Of a DNA stretch of 64,000 nucleotides, positions 36,248-45,279 are shown piece by piece. Location: the NCBI GenBank assembly GCA_963810945.1, contig CAWEPI010000013.1:62001-126000 (forward strand), in the 5' to 3' direction. A model generated the notes under the pieces. It saw only the letters and a list, made by a program, of their open reading frames with translations. It was not told the origin of the DNA and made no database searches. How positions within the stretch are numbered: position 1 is the stretch's first letter; each line of letters starts with the position of its first letter. Position numbers and translations under genes: made by a program. The DNA is from JAOUEA01 sp963810945 (GTDB lineage: Bacteria > Actinomycetota > UBA4738 > HRBIN12).

Positions 36248-37129
36248 TTACGGACTAGTACGGCCTCTGCTCCGCCCGGCTCGAGCGGACCGAGCCGGAT
36301 CGGCGTCGAGCAATCCTCCGTACACCTCGTTCGCCGCGACGCCGTGACGCGCCGCCACGGCGTGCGCGGCCTCGCGCTTGCGCATCCCGGACGCCACGAG
36401 GTCACGCGCCTCGGCCACGCATCCCTCGAGGTCCACGACCTCGGGGGCCGTCGCGCCCTCGATCACCACGACGACCTCACCCTTCAACGGCGCGTCGGGG
36501 TCGAGCGCGGCCAGGACCTCGGAGACGCGGCCGCGGCGCACCTCCTCGTGGAGCTTGGTGAGCTCGCGCGCGAGGGCGATCCGGCGATCGCCGAGCGCGT
36601 CCTCGACATCGCGCAGCAGGGCCTCGACACGCCGCGGGGACTCGAACAGGATCAGGGTCCGGTCCCCCGGGCGGAGCGCCTCCAGCCGCCGCAGGCGGTC
36701 GCCGCGGCGCCGCGGCAGGAACCCCTCGAACGCGAACCGATCGGTGGGCAGGCCCGAGAGCACGAGCGCCGCGAGCACGGCCGAGGGACCCGGGACCACG
36801 CGGATATCGATCCCGGCCTCGACGCAGGCGCGCACGAGGCGGTAGCCGGGGTCGGAGACGCCCGGCATCCCGCCGTCCGTCACGAGCGCCACGTCGGCGC
36901 CCGCGCGCAGCCGCTCGACCAGCTCGGGGGTGCGCTCGCGTTCGTTGCCCTCGAAGTAGGAGACGAGCGCCGGCCGATCGATGATCCCGGCCGAGCGGAG
37001 GAGGCGGCCCGTGCGTCGCGTGTCCTCGGCCGCGATCACGTCGACGCGCGCCAGGGTCTCGCGCGCGCGGTCGCCGAGATCGCCCAGGTTCCCGATCGGC
37101 GTGCCCACGAGCCAGAGCGTCCCTGCCAC
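36248..37129 (-). CDS. rsmI: 16S rRNA 2'-O-methyltransferase RsmI
   Basis: 293 residues, TP-methylase fold; modifies C1402 of 16S rRNA. GTLWLVGTPIGNLGDLGDRA at the N-terminus, AAEDTRRTGRLL, VTDGGMPGVSDPGYRLV, VVPGPSAVLAALVLSGLP and GFLPRR are family signatures; a RsmI C-terminal helical domain (GMRKREAAHAVAARHG) is present. GTG start. First gene of the leftward run to ispE. Confidence 0.95.
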   Translation of the reverse strand: MAGTLWLVGTPIGNLGDLGDRARETLARVDVIAAEDTRRTGRLLRSAGIIDRPALVSYFEGNERERTPELVERLRAGADVALVTDGGMPGVSDPGYRLVRACVEAGIDIRVVPGPSAVLAALVLSGLPTDRFAFEGFLPRRRGDRLRRLEALRPGDRTLILFESPRRVEALLRDVEDALGDRRIALARELTKLHEEVRRGRVSEVLAALDPDAPLKGEVVVVIEGATAPEVVDLEGCVAEARDLVASGMRKREAAHAVAARHGVAANEVYGGLLDADPARSARAGRSRGRTSP

Positions 37130-37168
37130 GGCTCCGATGCTCCCACGCCCGGAGCTAGGCTGGGCGTC

Positions 37169-37630
37169 ATGACCCCACCGGCCGCCGATCCGTCCCAGCA
37201 GGCCTCAGGCCGCGACGGCCACAAGGACTACTCCGCCACGCCGATGTGGAAGAAGCTCGGGATCCGCGAGGACGCGCGCGTCCGGCTCGTGGATGCCCCC
37301 GAGGGCTTCGAGGACGCGCTGGAGCCACTGCCCGACGGCGCCGCCGTCCTCGTCCGCGGCGCCCGGGACCTCGACGTCGCGGTGATCTTCGCGACGGAGC
37401 TCGCCGAGCTCCGCCGACGGTTCACGGAGCTGGCGCCGGGCATGCGGCCGACCGGGCGGCTGTGGGTGGCGTGGCCCAAGAAGGCCTCGAAGGTGCCCAC
37501 CGACATCGGCTTCGAGGACGCGCAGGGCATGGGCCTCGACGCAGGCCTCGTCGACAACAAGTCGGCCGCGCTCTCCGACGTGTTCCAGGGGCTCCAGTTC
37601 GTGGTGCGCCGCGAGGATCGGCCGCGCTGA
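37169..37630 (+). CDS. DUF3052 family protein
   Basis: 153 residues, cytoplasmic. SATPMWKKLGIREDARVRL, RLWVAWPKKASKVPTDIGF and VDNKSAALSDVFQGLQFVVRR are the DUF3052 pattern, a small actinobacterial family of unknown function. No membrane or signal segment. Divergent from rsmI across 39 bases and 53 bases before the PMT gene. Confidence 0.82.
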   Translation: MTPPAADPSQQASGRDGHKDYSATPMWKKLGIREDARVRLVDAPEGFEDALEPLPDGAAVLVRGARDLDVAVIFATELAELRRRFTELAPGMRPTGRLWVAWPKKASKVPTDIGFEDAQGMGLDAGLVDNKSAALSDVFQGLQFVVRREDRPR

Positions 37631-37683
37631 CATCGGCCCCCGCGGCCCCGGTCGGCCGGCCGGCGCGCGGCTACCATCTGCCG

Positions 37684-39219
37684 GTGTCCCCGCTCCTCGC
37701 GCGCCTGAACCGGCCCCTCGTCGCGATCATCGCCGTTGCCGCCATCGCGGGAGGCATCCGCTTCTTCCACCTGCGGCACCCCGACGGCTTCGTCTTCGAC
37801 GAGGTCTACTACCCGAAGGCGGCCTGCATCTACCTCGGATGGTCCGACCGCACGTGCCACGTCCTGTCGAGCGACGAGAAGTACTGGCGTGAGCACAAGT
37901 GGGACGTGGGCTCGTGGGTGCACCCGCCCCTCGGCAAGTGGGAGACGGCGCTCGGGATCAAGGCGTTCGGGATGAACGAGTTCGGCTGGCGGTTCTCCGC
38001 GGCCGTGGCGGGCACCCTCGTCGCGGTGATGGTGGCCCTGATGGCGCAGCTGCTCTTCGGCCGGCCGATCTGGACGTTCGCGGCCGGCCTGCTGATGTCG
38101 GTCGAGCACCTGAACGTCGTGATGTCGCGGACGGGCCTTCTCGACGTGCATCTCGAGTTCTGGGTGGTGCTGGGGTTCCTCTGCTTGCTGCTGGACCGCC
38201 GATGGATCGACCGTGAAACACCTCCCGACCCCGAGCCGATGGAGGTGATGGGCACCCACGGGGAGACGGTCAGCGTGATGCCGCGCTGGAGCAAGGTGCC
38301 CTCTCCCTTCTGGCGTCCCTGGCGCTTCGCCGCCGGCGCCGCGCTCGGGGCCGCGTGCGCCGTGAAGTGGGCGGGCATCACCGCGCTGATCGCCGCGGTC
38401 CTCCTCACCTACATCTGGGAGACCACCCGGCGGCACCGCGGCGAGACCGCGCGCGGTCGCGCGTTCGGCCGGGCCTTCGCGATGGAGACCTTCGGGATGG
38501 TGTGCGCCTTCCTCCTGCTCCCGGCGCTCGTCTACGTGGCGACCTGGCTGCCCTGGTTCCACCATTTCGGCTGGAGCCTGTCCGCCTTCTGGGAGGAGCA
38601 GCGCGCGATGTGGCGGTACCACGCGGGCCTGAAGGAGTTCGCCCTCGACAGCGCCACGAACACGTACACGCCCACGCATCCGTACTACTCGCGGCCGTGG
38701 ACCTGGCTCCCCATGATCAGGCCCGTGAGCTTCTACGTGCAGAACGCCGGCAGCGACGTCTCGCAGATCGTCGCGATCGGGAGCCCCGTGATCTTCTGGG
38801 CCAGCATCTGGGCGCTCCCCTACGCCGGATTCGCGTGGTGGCGCAAGCGCGACTGGCGCGCCGGGTTCGTGCTCGTGCCCTTCCTCGTGCAGTACCTGGC
38901 GTGGTTCGCCGTGTCCCGTCCCCAGTTCTTCTTCTACGTCCTGCCGTGCACGCCGTTCATGGTGCTCGCGGTCACCTACGTGATCCGCGATCTCTCCGAC
39001 GCGCGGATCGTGATCCGGGACCGGGAGACCGGCGAGGTGGCGGTGAACCCCGACACGGGCGAGCCGGCCATCTCCTCGCGCCACCCCTACCGCTGGATGG
39101 CGTGGGCCCTCGTCCTCGGCGCGGTGGGGCTCTTCCTCTGGGTCTGGCCCGTGCTCAGCGCCGGTCGGCTGACCGACACGATGTGGCGCGCCCGCGTGTG
39201 GTTCAAGGGCTGGATCTGA
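37684..39219 (+). CDS. Polyprenyl-phosphate-mannose--protein mannosyltransferase (PMT, GT39)
   Basis: 511 residues, polytopic membrane protein. The first loop has the catalytic FDEVYYPK (Asp39-Glu40) and WVHPPLGKWETALGI; RTGLLDVHLEFWVVLGF, and a PMT_4TMC C-terminal region (YYSRPWTWLPMIRPVSFYV) follow. Transfers mannose from a polyprenyl carrier to exported proteins; in mycobacteria the orthologous gene (Rv1002c) lies beside rsmI (Rv1003), as here. GTG start fits the first helix. Confidence 0.93.
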   Translation: MSPLLARLNRPLVAIIAVAAIAGGIRFFHLRHPDGFVFDEVYYPKAACIYLGWSDRTCHVLSSDEKYWREHKWDVGSWVHPPLGKWETALGIKAFGMNEFGWRFSAAVAGTLVAVMVALMAQLLFGRPIWTFAAGLLMSVEHLNVVMSRTGLLDVHLEFWVVLGFLCLLLDRRWIDRETPPDPEPMEVMGTHGETVSVMPRWSKVPSPFWRPWRFAAGAALGAACAVKWAGITALIAAVLLTYIWETTRRHRGETARGRAFGRAFAMETFGMVCAFLLLPALVYVATWLPWFHHFGWSLSAFWEEQRAMWRYHAGLKEFALDSATNTYTPTHPYYSRPWTWLPMIRPVSFYVQNAGSDVSQIVAIGSPVIFWASIWALPYAGFAWWRKRDWRAGFVLVPFLVQYLAWFAVSRPQFFFYVLPCTPFMVLAVTYVIRDLSDARIVIRDRETGEVAVNPDTGEPAISSRHPYRWMAWALVLGAVGLFLWVWPVLSAGRLTDTMWRARVWFKGWI

Positions 39220-39285
39220 CCGGTGGTCGCGTCACGGCGGCCGTCGCGCGGCGCGCGAGCCCACCGCCCCCGGTAGCATCCCGCC

Positions 39286-41280
39286 ATGGCCCGCACCGAA
39301 CAGCGCTTCATCCCGATGTCCGACGGCGTCCGGCTCGCCGCCACGCTCTACTTCCCGGAGGACGAAGGCCCCTGGCCCGCGCTCCTCGAGGCCCTCCCCT
39401 ACCGCAAGGACGACGTGACCGCGTCCTATCGGCCCGAGTACGTGCGGCTCGCCGCCGCCGGCTACGTGATGTGCCGGGTGGACGTGCGGGGCACCGGATC
39501 CAGCGAGGGCATCGCGACCGACGAGTACCCGGCCGTCGAGCGCACCGACATGATCGCGGTGATCGACTGGCTCGCCACGCAGGACTGGTCCACCGGCAAC
39601 GTCGGGATGTACGGCACCAGCTACAGCGGCTTCAACGCGATCCAGATCGCGATGGAGCGCCCGCCGGCCCTCAAGGCCATCATCCCGATCTTCGCCACGG
39701 ACGATCGCTACGCCGACGACGTCCACTACTACGGGGGCGCCCTGAAGCAGCTCGACCTCGTCGACTACCCGACGTACATGATCGCGATGAACGCGCTCCC
39801 GCCCGTGCCGTCGATCTACGGCGACGGCTGGCGCGACCTGTGGGAGCGGCGCGTGCGGGAGACCGAGCCGTGGATCCTCACCTGGCTCGAGCACCAGCGC
39901 TTCGACGACTACTGGCAGTTCGGGTCGTTGCGCCCCACCTACGAGGCGATCGCGTGCCCCGTGATGATCATCGCCGGGTGGGCCGACGGCTACCGCAACA
40001 ACTCGTTCCGCACGTTCGAGGCGCTCACCTGTCCGAAGCGGCTCATCTTCGGCCCGTGGGCGCATGCGTCCACGGACACCTCCGTGCCCGGACCGAACCA
40101 CGACCTGATCCCCGAGCACCTGAAGTGGTGGGACCACTGGCTGAAGGGCATCGACAACGGGGTGGACCGCGAGCCGCCGATCGTGCTCTACGCCCAGCGC
40201 TCGACGCTCCCGGCGCCCGACCGCCGGGAGGTGCGCGGCGCGTGGCGGTGGGAGCCCACGTGGCCGCCGGGCCGCCTCGTGGAGACGCCGGTCGGCGCTC
40301 GCGGACGTCGGACGGTGAACCGCGACGGCGAGGGGCCCGACGCGCTGGACGTGCGGGGCGACGTCGGCTGGACGGCGTGGATCAGCTGCGCGGGCGCGAT
40401 GCCGTGGGGCCAGCCCGACGACCAGCGCCCCGACGAGATCCACTCCCTCACCTACACCTGGGCGCCGTTGGAGGACGAGGTGGAGATCCTGGGCCACGCA
40501 CGTCTGCGGGTGCGGATCGCGTCGAGCGCGCCCGTGGCCTACCTCTCCGCCAAGCTCTGCGATGTCTTCCCCGACGGCACCTCGTCGCTCGTGGCGCGCG
40601 GCATGGCGAACCTCACGCACCGCGACTCGCGCGCCGAGCCCTCGGGCGTGGAGCCGGGCACCGGGTACGACCTCGATCTCGGATTGGAGGTGGCTTCCTG
40701 GACGTTCGAGGCCGGCCACCGGATCCGGCTCGATCTCGCCGGCACCGACTGGCCCAATGCGTGGGCGCCGCCCGAGCCCGTGACCCTCACGGTCGACCGC
40801 GCGACCGGGGAGCTGATCCTCCCCGTGCTGGACGGCCCTTCCCCGGTGACCGAGCGCCCCGAGCTCCCGCTGCCCAACGTCGCGGAGGCGAACCAGTCGC
40901 CGAAGGAGCGCGAGAAGACGGGCGACGAGAGCACGGGCTGGGTGAAGTGGTCGGTCGCGCACGAGCAGCTGAAGCACGAGACGCGCGCCTACGCCGGGAG
41001 CTTCGGTGACTACGACGCCCACGACGGGGTGCCCTCGTTCTCCGAGCTCTACGACGGCGTCGTGACCGTGTCCACCGACGACCCCGGCGTCGCACGTTCC
41101 GAATCCGAGGCCCGCTTCGAGATGCGCTGGCCGGAGGCCACGTGCGCGTCGCACGTCCGCATGTCGATCGCGTCGGACGCGAAGACCTACCGGGTTCGGA
41201 TCGACCTCACCACGAGCGAGGATGGCCAGGAGCGCTGGAGCCGGAGCTGGGAGCGCACGATCCCGCGCGACCACCAATAG
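39286..41280 (+). CDS. CocE/NonD (X-Pro dipeptidyl-peptidase S15-like) hydrolase
   Basis: 664 residues, no signal peptide. RFIPMSDGVRLAATLYFP, VDVRGTGSSEG (oxyanion side), nucleophile elbow GMYGTSYSGFNAIQIA near residue 111, IIAGWADGYRNN (acid) and FGPWAHAS (His), then the C-terminal jelly-roll PepX_C domain (VASWTFEAGHRIRLDLAGTD). Members cleave X-Pro peptides, cocaine-like esters or beta-lactam side chains; the true substrate is unknown. Confidence 0.92.
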   Translation: MARTEQRFIPMSDGVRLAATLYFPEDEGPWPALLEALPYRKDDVTASYRPEYVRLAAAGYVMCRVDVRGTGSSEGIATDEYPAVERTDMIAVIDWLATQDWSTGNVGMYGTSYSGFNAIQIAMERPPALKAIIPIFATDDRYADDVHYYGGALKQLDLVDYPTYMIAMNALPPVPSIYGDGWRDLWERRVRETEPWILTWLEHQRFDDYWQFGSLRPTYEAIACPVMIIAGWADGYRNNSFRTFEALTCPKRLIFGPWAHASTDTSVPGPNHDLIPEHLKWWDHWLKGIDNGVDREPPIVLYAQRSTLPAPDRREVRGAWRWEPTWPPGRLVETPVGARGRRTVNRDGEGPDALDVRGDVGWTAWISCAGAMPWGQPDDQRPDEIHSLTYTWAPLEDEVEILGHARLRVRIASSAPVAYLSAKLCDVFPDGTSSLVARGMANLTHRDSRAEPSGVEPGTGYDLDLGLEVASWTFEAGHRIRLDLAGTDWPNAWAPPEPVTLTVDRATGELILPVLDGPSPVTERPELPLPNVAEANQSPKEREKTGDESTGWVKWSVAHEQLKHETRAYAGSFGDYDAHDGVPSFSELYDGVVTVSTDDPGVARSESEARFEMRWPEATCASHVRMSIASDAKTYRVRIDLTTSEDGQERWSRSWERTIPRDHQ

Positions 41281-41307
41281 GCGCCTCGCGACCCCGGGAA
41301 ACACGAA

Positions 41308-41338
41308 ACCCGGGCGCTGCCCGGGTCCGGTCTTGTTG
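41308..41338 (+). terminator. Rho-independent-like terminator
   Basis: ACCCGGGC-GCT-GCCCGGGT forms a perfect 8-bp stem with a 3-base loop 28 bases after the hydrolase stop, followed by a modest T-rich stretch (CCGGTCTTGTT). It sits between convergent genes. Confidence 0.6.
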
Positions 41339-41393
41339 CGATATCGCTCTCAGAAGGATACGTCACCGGCGTCGTCGCGGCAAGTCGGGGTCC

Positions 41394-42170
41394 TCAGAAG
41401 CCAGGTAAACGATCGCGGAACAGGAGGAATCCGACGCCCGCGCCCACGTCCAGCAGGAAGTGGGCGACCACGAACGGCCAGGTCCGGCGCCACCGGATGA
41501 AGAGGAACCCGAAGAAGAGGCCCATCAGGAGGTTCCCCGCGAACCCGCCCCACCCTTGGTAGAGGTGGTAGGTCCCGCGCAGGAGCGCCGCGCCCGTCAC
41601 CGCGGCGATCGGGGTCCACCGCAGCTGCTCGAGCCGCGTGACGAGGTAGCCGAGCACGATCGTCTCCTCCAAGAGGGCGGCCGTCGCGGCGTTCAACAGG
41701 AGCGCCGGGACCGTCCACCAGTGGCCGAGCGGCGGGACGGGCACCACGAACCGGTTCACGCCGAGCGCCACCGCGCCGAGGTAGATGGCGATCCCCGCCG
41801 TCGCGATGATCAGGAAGAGGACCATCCCCCGGCCGAGGTCCTGCCGCGGACGATCCAGGGTGAGCCCCACGGCCCCGACGCCCTCCCCGTCCCGGCGCAC
41901 CAGGTGGAGGACGAGGTACACCGGTGCGATCCCGAAGACGAACCCGAGCACCTGCTTCAGGAACTCGTTGCTCTGGTTGGCCGCCGCCACGTACCCCCCT
42001 CGCAATGGCGCGGAGAGCAGGTCGAGCACCGCGTACACCGCGCTCGCCAGCAACGAGAGGGAGAGCACGACGAGCACCTCTTCCGTCAGGGTGCGTCGGT
42101 CCGTGGGCGCCGGGGGGACCGGGGCGAGGGCGCGGGGGTCGACGAGGCGCATCTCGTAACGGTACGCCAC
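41394..42170 (-). CDS. CPBP (CAAX-like) intramembrane metalloprotease family protein
   Basis: 258 residues with about seven membrane helices. The Abi/CPBP signatures are ALLEETIVLGYLVTRL (EExxxR-type site, though the motif reads EETIVLGY with Arg further on), GTYHLYQGWGGFAGNLLMGL (His) and AHFLLD (His). Bacterial members process or protect small peptides, or act in immunity to bacteriocins. GTG start. Convergent with the CocE-like gene. Confidence 0.85.
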   Translation of the reverse strand: MAYRYEMRLVDPRALAPVPPAPTDRRTLTEEVLVVLSLSLLASAVYAVLDLLSAPLRGGYVAAANQSNEFLKQVLGFVFGIAPVYLVLHLVRRDGEGVGAVGLTLDRPRQDLGRGMVLFLIIATAGIAIYLGAVALGVNRFVVPVPPLGHWWTVPALLLNAATAALLEETIVLGYLVTRLEQLRWTPIAAVTGAALLRGTYHLYQGWGGFAGNLLMGLFFGFLFIRWRRTWPFVVAHFLLDVGAGVGFLLFRDRLPGF

Positions 42171-42190
42171 GCCGGTATCGTGGGTTCGTC

Positions 42191-42439
42191 ATGAGCCCTG
42201 CGAAGGAACCCATCGATCCGGCCACGCTGGAGGTGGGCGCGCGCTACCGCGTCGACCACCGGCACGAGCGCCTGCGACGCACGTTCCGCACCGACGGCAC
42301 GTATCTGGGCGTCGAGGACGGCGAGGACGAGGAGGGCGCGCCGACCAAGATCATCAGCTTCGAGGTGAAGCCGCGGTTCGGCAAGCCCTCCGTGCAGCGG
42401 ATCGACGTCGCCACGGTGCGGACGATCGAGCCACTCTGA
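42191..42439 (+). CDS. Small conserved-looking protein of unknown function
   Basis: 82 residues, acidic and basic segments alternating, no membrane helix. EVGARYRVDHRHERLRRTFR and TKIISFEVKPRFGKPSVQRI read like a small beta-barrel. No family recognised. ATG only 20 bases from the divergent CPBP start, so promoters must overlap the coding ends. Confidence 0.6.
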   Translation: MSPAKEPIDPATLEVGARYRVDHRHERLRRTFRTDGTYLGVEDGEDEEGAPTKIISFEVKPRFGKPSVQRIDVATVRTIEPL

Positions 42440-42499
42440 GCGCCCGCTCCGGACGAGGCCCCGGCTAGACTCACGCGCGCACCGGAACCGGGAGGGGAG

Positions 42500-43723
42500 A
42501 TGGCGAACCGAGAGCGGGCCGACCTCGTGGTCGTCGGTGCAGGCACGCTGGGCGGCTGGTCCTCCGTCCTCGCCGCGGACGACGGCATCGGCCGCGTGGT
42601 CGTGCTGGAGCGCGACGCCGCCGGTCAAGGGGCTTCCACCCGCGCGGCCGGCATGGTGCGCGCGCAGGGCGGCTCGCCGGACACCGTCCGCCTCGGCACG
42701 TGGTCGATCGACTTCTACCGGCGCCAGCGGGAACGGTACGGGGTCGACTCCGGGTTCACGGGGGCGGGCTACGTCATCCTGGCCGCCACCCCCGACGACG
42801 AGCGCGCCGCCCTCGAGCGCACGGCGATGCAGCGCGAAGTGGGCCTCGACGCCCGCTGGGTCGACGCCGCCGAGGCGCGGCACCTCAGCCCGACGCTCGC
42901 GGAGACGGGCTACCGGGGAGGCTCCTACGTCGCGACCGACGGCTGGATCGACCCGCCCCGGAACGTGCGCGCGTACCTGCTGGCGATGCGAGGCTCGGGC
43001 GTCGAGCTGCGCGAGGGTGTGACGTTCACCGGGCTGCGCACGCGGGCCGGACGCGCGGGGCGCAGGGTCGTGACGGGCGTCGAGACCTCCGCGGGCACGA
43101 TCGCGACGGGTCGCGTGATCCTCACCGGCGGGCCGGCGATGCAGGCGGTGGCCAAGGCGGCGGGGAGCCGCGCGTGGGTCGGGTACGCGCGGCACCAGGT
43201 CGTGGTCACCGAGGCGCACGAGGCGCTGGCGGTCGATCGCTTCGGGGCCATGGTCTTCGACATCCACGCGGGCATCTACTGGCGCCCGGAGGAGGGCGGC
43301 CTCCTGTGGGGCATGTCGAACCCGAACGAGGTTCCGGGCCCCGGCCGCACGATCGACTGGACCTACCTGCGGAAGATGCAGCGACGCCTCCACCGCCTCG
43401 TGCCCGTGACCGCGGAGCTCGGGATCAAGAAGGCGTGGGCCGGCACGATCGAGTACACACCCGACCACCTGCCGCTCACCGGGCCCCTCGTGCTGCGCGA
43501 CGGCGCCGAGGTCGACGGCGTCACGATCGCGAGCGCGTGCGGGCACGGCATGATGTGGGGGCCCGCGGTGGCGCGGATCGCGGCGGACCACGCGCTGGGT
43601 CGCGCCACGGAGGTCGTCGCGCATCCGGATCACTTCCGGATGGACCGGTTCGACGCGCGGGGACGGTCGCCGTTCGTCGACCCCGTGGCGCTCCCCTTCC
43701 CGGTCCGCGTCGAGGACGATTGA
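42500..43723 (+). CDS. FAD-dependent amine/amino-acid oxidoreductase (DAO family)
   Basis: 407 residues. VVVGAGTLGGWSSVLAADDG is the dinucleotide-binding loop near residue 13, GQGASTRAAGMVRAQGG the DAO signature, GLLWGMSNPNE and the C-terminal TIEYTPDHLPLTGPL and ASACGHGMMWGPAVARI complete the fold. Close in style to sarcosine/glycine oxidases and dimethylglycine dehydrogenases; substrate open. GGGAGGGGAG precedes the ATG. Confidence 0.9.
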   Translation: MANRERADLVVVGAGTLGGWSSVLAADDGIGRVVVLERDAAGQGASTRAAGMVRAQGGSPDTVRLGTWSIDFYRRQRERYGVDSGFTGAGYVILAATPDDERAALERTAMQREVGLDARWVDAAEARHLSPTLAETGYRGGSYVATDGWIDPPRNVRAYLLAMRGSGVELREGVTFTGLRTRAGRAGRRVVTGVETSAGTIATGRVILTGGPAMQAVAKAAGSRAWVGYARHQVVVTEAHEALAVDRFGAMVFDIHAGIYWRPEEGGLLWGMSNPNEVPGPGRTIDWTYLRKMQRRLHRLVPVTAELGIKKAWAGTIEYTPDHLPLTGPLVLRDGAEVDGVTIASACGHGMMWGPAVARIAADHALGRATEVVAHPDHFRMDRFDARGRSPFVDPVALPFPVRVEDD

Positions 43724-43732
43724 GGCTGCCGG

Positions 43733-44440
43733 TCAGACCAGGGCCACGTCGACGAGGATCAGCTCCGAGAGCGCCGCGGCGTCGATCCGCACGTCCGCTT
43801 CGTCGACGATCTGCGCGGCGTCCCCGGTCCGCATCCGCTCGCCGTTGACGGCGACGTCGCCCTCGATCACGTAGAGGTAGACGCCGCGCCCCTGCCCCAA
43901 CGTGTGGGTCACCGTCGTGCCGGGCGTGAGCCGGGAGACGAAGACGTGCGCGTCCTGGTGCACGAGGACGGCGTCGCCGCCGTCGCCGCTGATCACGCGC
44001 AGGAGCGTATCGGTCCGGTCGGCCTCCGTGAACACCTTCTGCTCGACGCCGGGGGTGAGCCCTCGTTCGCGCGGCATGATCCACATCTGGATGAAGCGCA
44101 TCGGCTCGGTCTCGCTGGCGTTCTGCTCGCTGTGGAAAGCGCCGGAGCCGAGGGTCATCCGCTGCACCGACCCGGCCGGGAGAGGGCCCGGGTCGCCCCC
44201 CACGTCGTCCTGGTGGCGGAACAGCCCCTCCACGACGTAGGTCAGGCCCTCGATGTCGCGATGCGGGTGCATCGGCCAGATGGCGCCCGGGATCAGACGG
44301 TCGTCGTTGAAGACGCGCAGGGTCCCGAACTGCACGTAGTCGGGATCGACGTAGGTGTCGAACGAGTAGTGCCATCGGGCACGGAACCACGCGCCGTCGA
44401 CGTCGCTGATCTCGTCGTCGCGGCGGATCGTGATCGTCAT
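43733..44440 (-). CDS. Pirin family cupin protein
   Basis: 235 residues, bicupin. WPMHPHRDIEGLTYVVEGLF supplies HxH...E metal ligands and GSGAFHSEQNASE the fourth His, the pirin arrangement also found in YhhW quercetinases. SDVDGAWFRARWHYSFDTY is the usual N-terminal strand set. Role (oxidative stress, flavonoid dioxygenase or regulatory) not defined by sequence. ATG chosen over an in-frame upstream start for fit to the family. Confidence 0.9.
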   Translation of the reverse strand: MTITIRRDDEISDVDGAWFRARWHYSFDTYVDPDYVQFGTLRVFNDDRLIPGAIWPMHPHRDIEGLTYVVEGLFRHQDDVGGDPGPLPAGSVQRMTLGSGAFHSEQNASETEPMRFIQMWIMPRERGLTPGVEQKVFTEADRTDTLLRVISGDGGDAVLVHQDAHVFVSRLTPGTTVTHTLGQGRGVYLYVIEGDVAVNGERMRTGDAAQIVDEADVRIDAAALSELILVDVALV

Positions 44441-44498
44441 GGCGACCACCGTACCCGAGGTCGCTCGAGCGCGGGGCACTCGCCGGACCCTGGAACCC

Positions 44499-44969
44499 CT
44501 ACCAGCCGGTGCCGGAGCACTGCGTCGCGGAACCGGCGTCGACGCGCCCGTACGTGACCGCGCCGTTGCTGAGGGCCGCGCACAGGGCCCCCGTGCCGCC
44601 CTTGGTGACGAGCACGATGCTCGTCGGGGTGGCGCCGCGGATGCTCACGACGCCCGCCTCCGCCGTGGCCGAGGTGTCGTACTTCGTCTGGGGATCGAAG
44701 TCCGTCGCCTGCGTCACGCCGTAGCCCACCAGCGTGCCCTGCTCCGCCAGCCACACCTTCGCGCCCTGGAGCGCGTTGGTGAGCGACGACTCGGCCGAGA
44801 CGTCGTTCGCCTGGCCGATCGCCGTGATGCCCTGCTCGGCCGTGTCCGCTTGGTTGCGGCCCAGCAGGGTGTACGGGATGGCGACGAGCACGCCCACGAC
44901 CACCAGCACCACGCCCCAGCCCACCAGGCTGAGCTCGCCCCGCTCGCTGCGCACGATCGCGTTCCGCAT
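44499..44969 (-). CDS. Type IV pilin-like secreted protein, single N-terminal helix
   Basis: 156 residues. After a short basic leader, ERGELSLVGWGVVLVVVGVLVAI gives a helix placed as in prepilins, then a small extracellular domain: NALQGAKVWLAEQGTLVGYGV, VSIRGATPTSIVLVTK, and a Cys-containing end ATQCSGTGW. The layout (helix, AK-rich helix, VS-x-x-G strands, terminal C...W) matches actinobacterial pilin-like proteins that I know only by pattern. The expected Glu at mature position 5 is missing. No assembly ATPase nearby. Confidence 0.6.
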   Translation of the reverse strand: MRNAIVRSERGELSLVGWGVVLVVVGVLVAIPYTLLGRNQADTAEQGITAIGQANDVSAESSLTNALQGAKVWLAEQGTLVGYGVTQATDFDPQTKYDTSATAEAGVVSIRGATPTSIVLVTKGGTGALCAALSNGAVTYGRVDAGSATQCSGTGW

Positions 44970-45020
44970 GCACGAGGCATCGGCCCGGTGTGCGGCGACC
45001 TGAAGCCGCAGGTCAGCGCG

Positions 45021-45254
45021 TCAGAGCTGGAGCACTGGGCAGGTCAGCGTGCGGGTGATGCCCTCCAGATCCTGCATCGGCATCACCGTGCCCTTGGCGA
45101 GGAGGTCGAGGTCCACCGCCTCCGCGCGCGCCACCACGTCGTACGGGCCCGTGACGGGATCCACCGCGACGACCCCTTCGATGCCGCGGACCTGCTCCGT
45201 GACCTGGGCTGCCTTGCCGACCTCGGTCTGGATGAGGATGTAGGCGTTGACCAT
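45021..45254 (-). CDS. Stand-alone Lrp/AsnC ligand-binding (RAM) domain protein
   Basis: 77 residues, all of it the AsnC_trans_reg alpha-beta sandwich: VNAYILIQTEVGKAAQVTEQV, GVVAVDPVTGPYDVVARAEA, ITRTLTCPVLQL. No DNA-binding helix-turn-helix. Such SraA-like proteins bind amino acids and may modulate full-length Lrp partners. A repeated GAGAGGGAG precedes the ATG. It follows the LEA-like gene by 25 bases on the same strand. Confidence 0.88.
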   Translation of the reverse strand: MVNAYILIQTEVGKAAQVTEQVRGIEGVVAVDPVTGPYDVVARAEAVDLDLLAKGTVMPMQDLEGITRTLTCPVLQL

Positions 45255-45279
45255 CTCCCTCTCCCTCTCAGCTCTTGGC

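Noticed and set aside
38207..38222. A second parS-like sequence (ending GTGAAACA)
   Set aside because: It matches the consensus at about 10 of 16 positions only and lies inside the PMT coding sequence.
37246..39219. A frame fusing DUF3052 sequence to the PMT mannosyltransferase
   Set aside because: The upstream part is a shadow frame of DUF3052; the PMT start at the GTG fits the first membrane helix.
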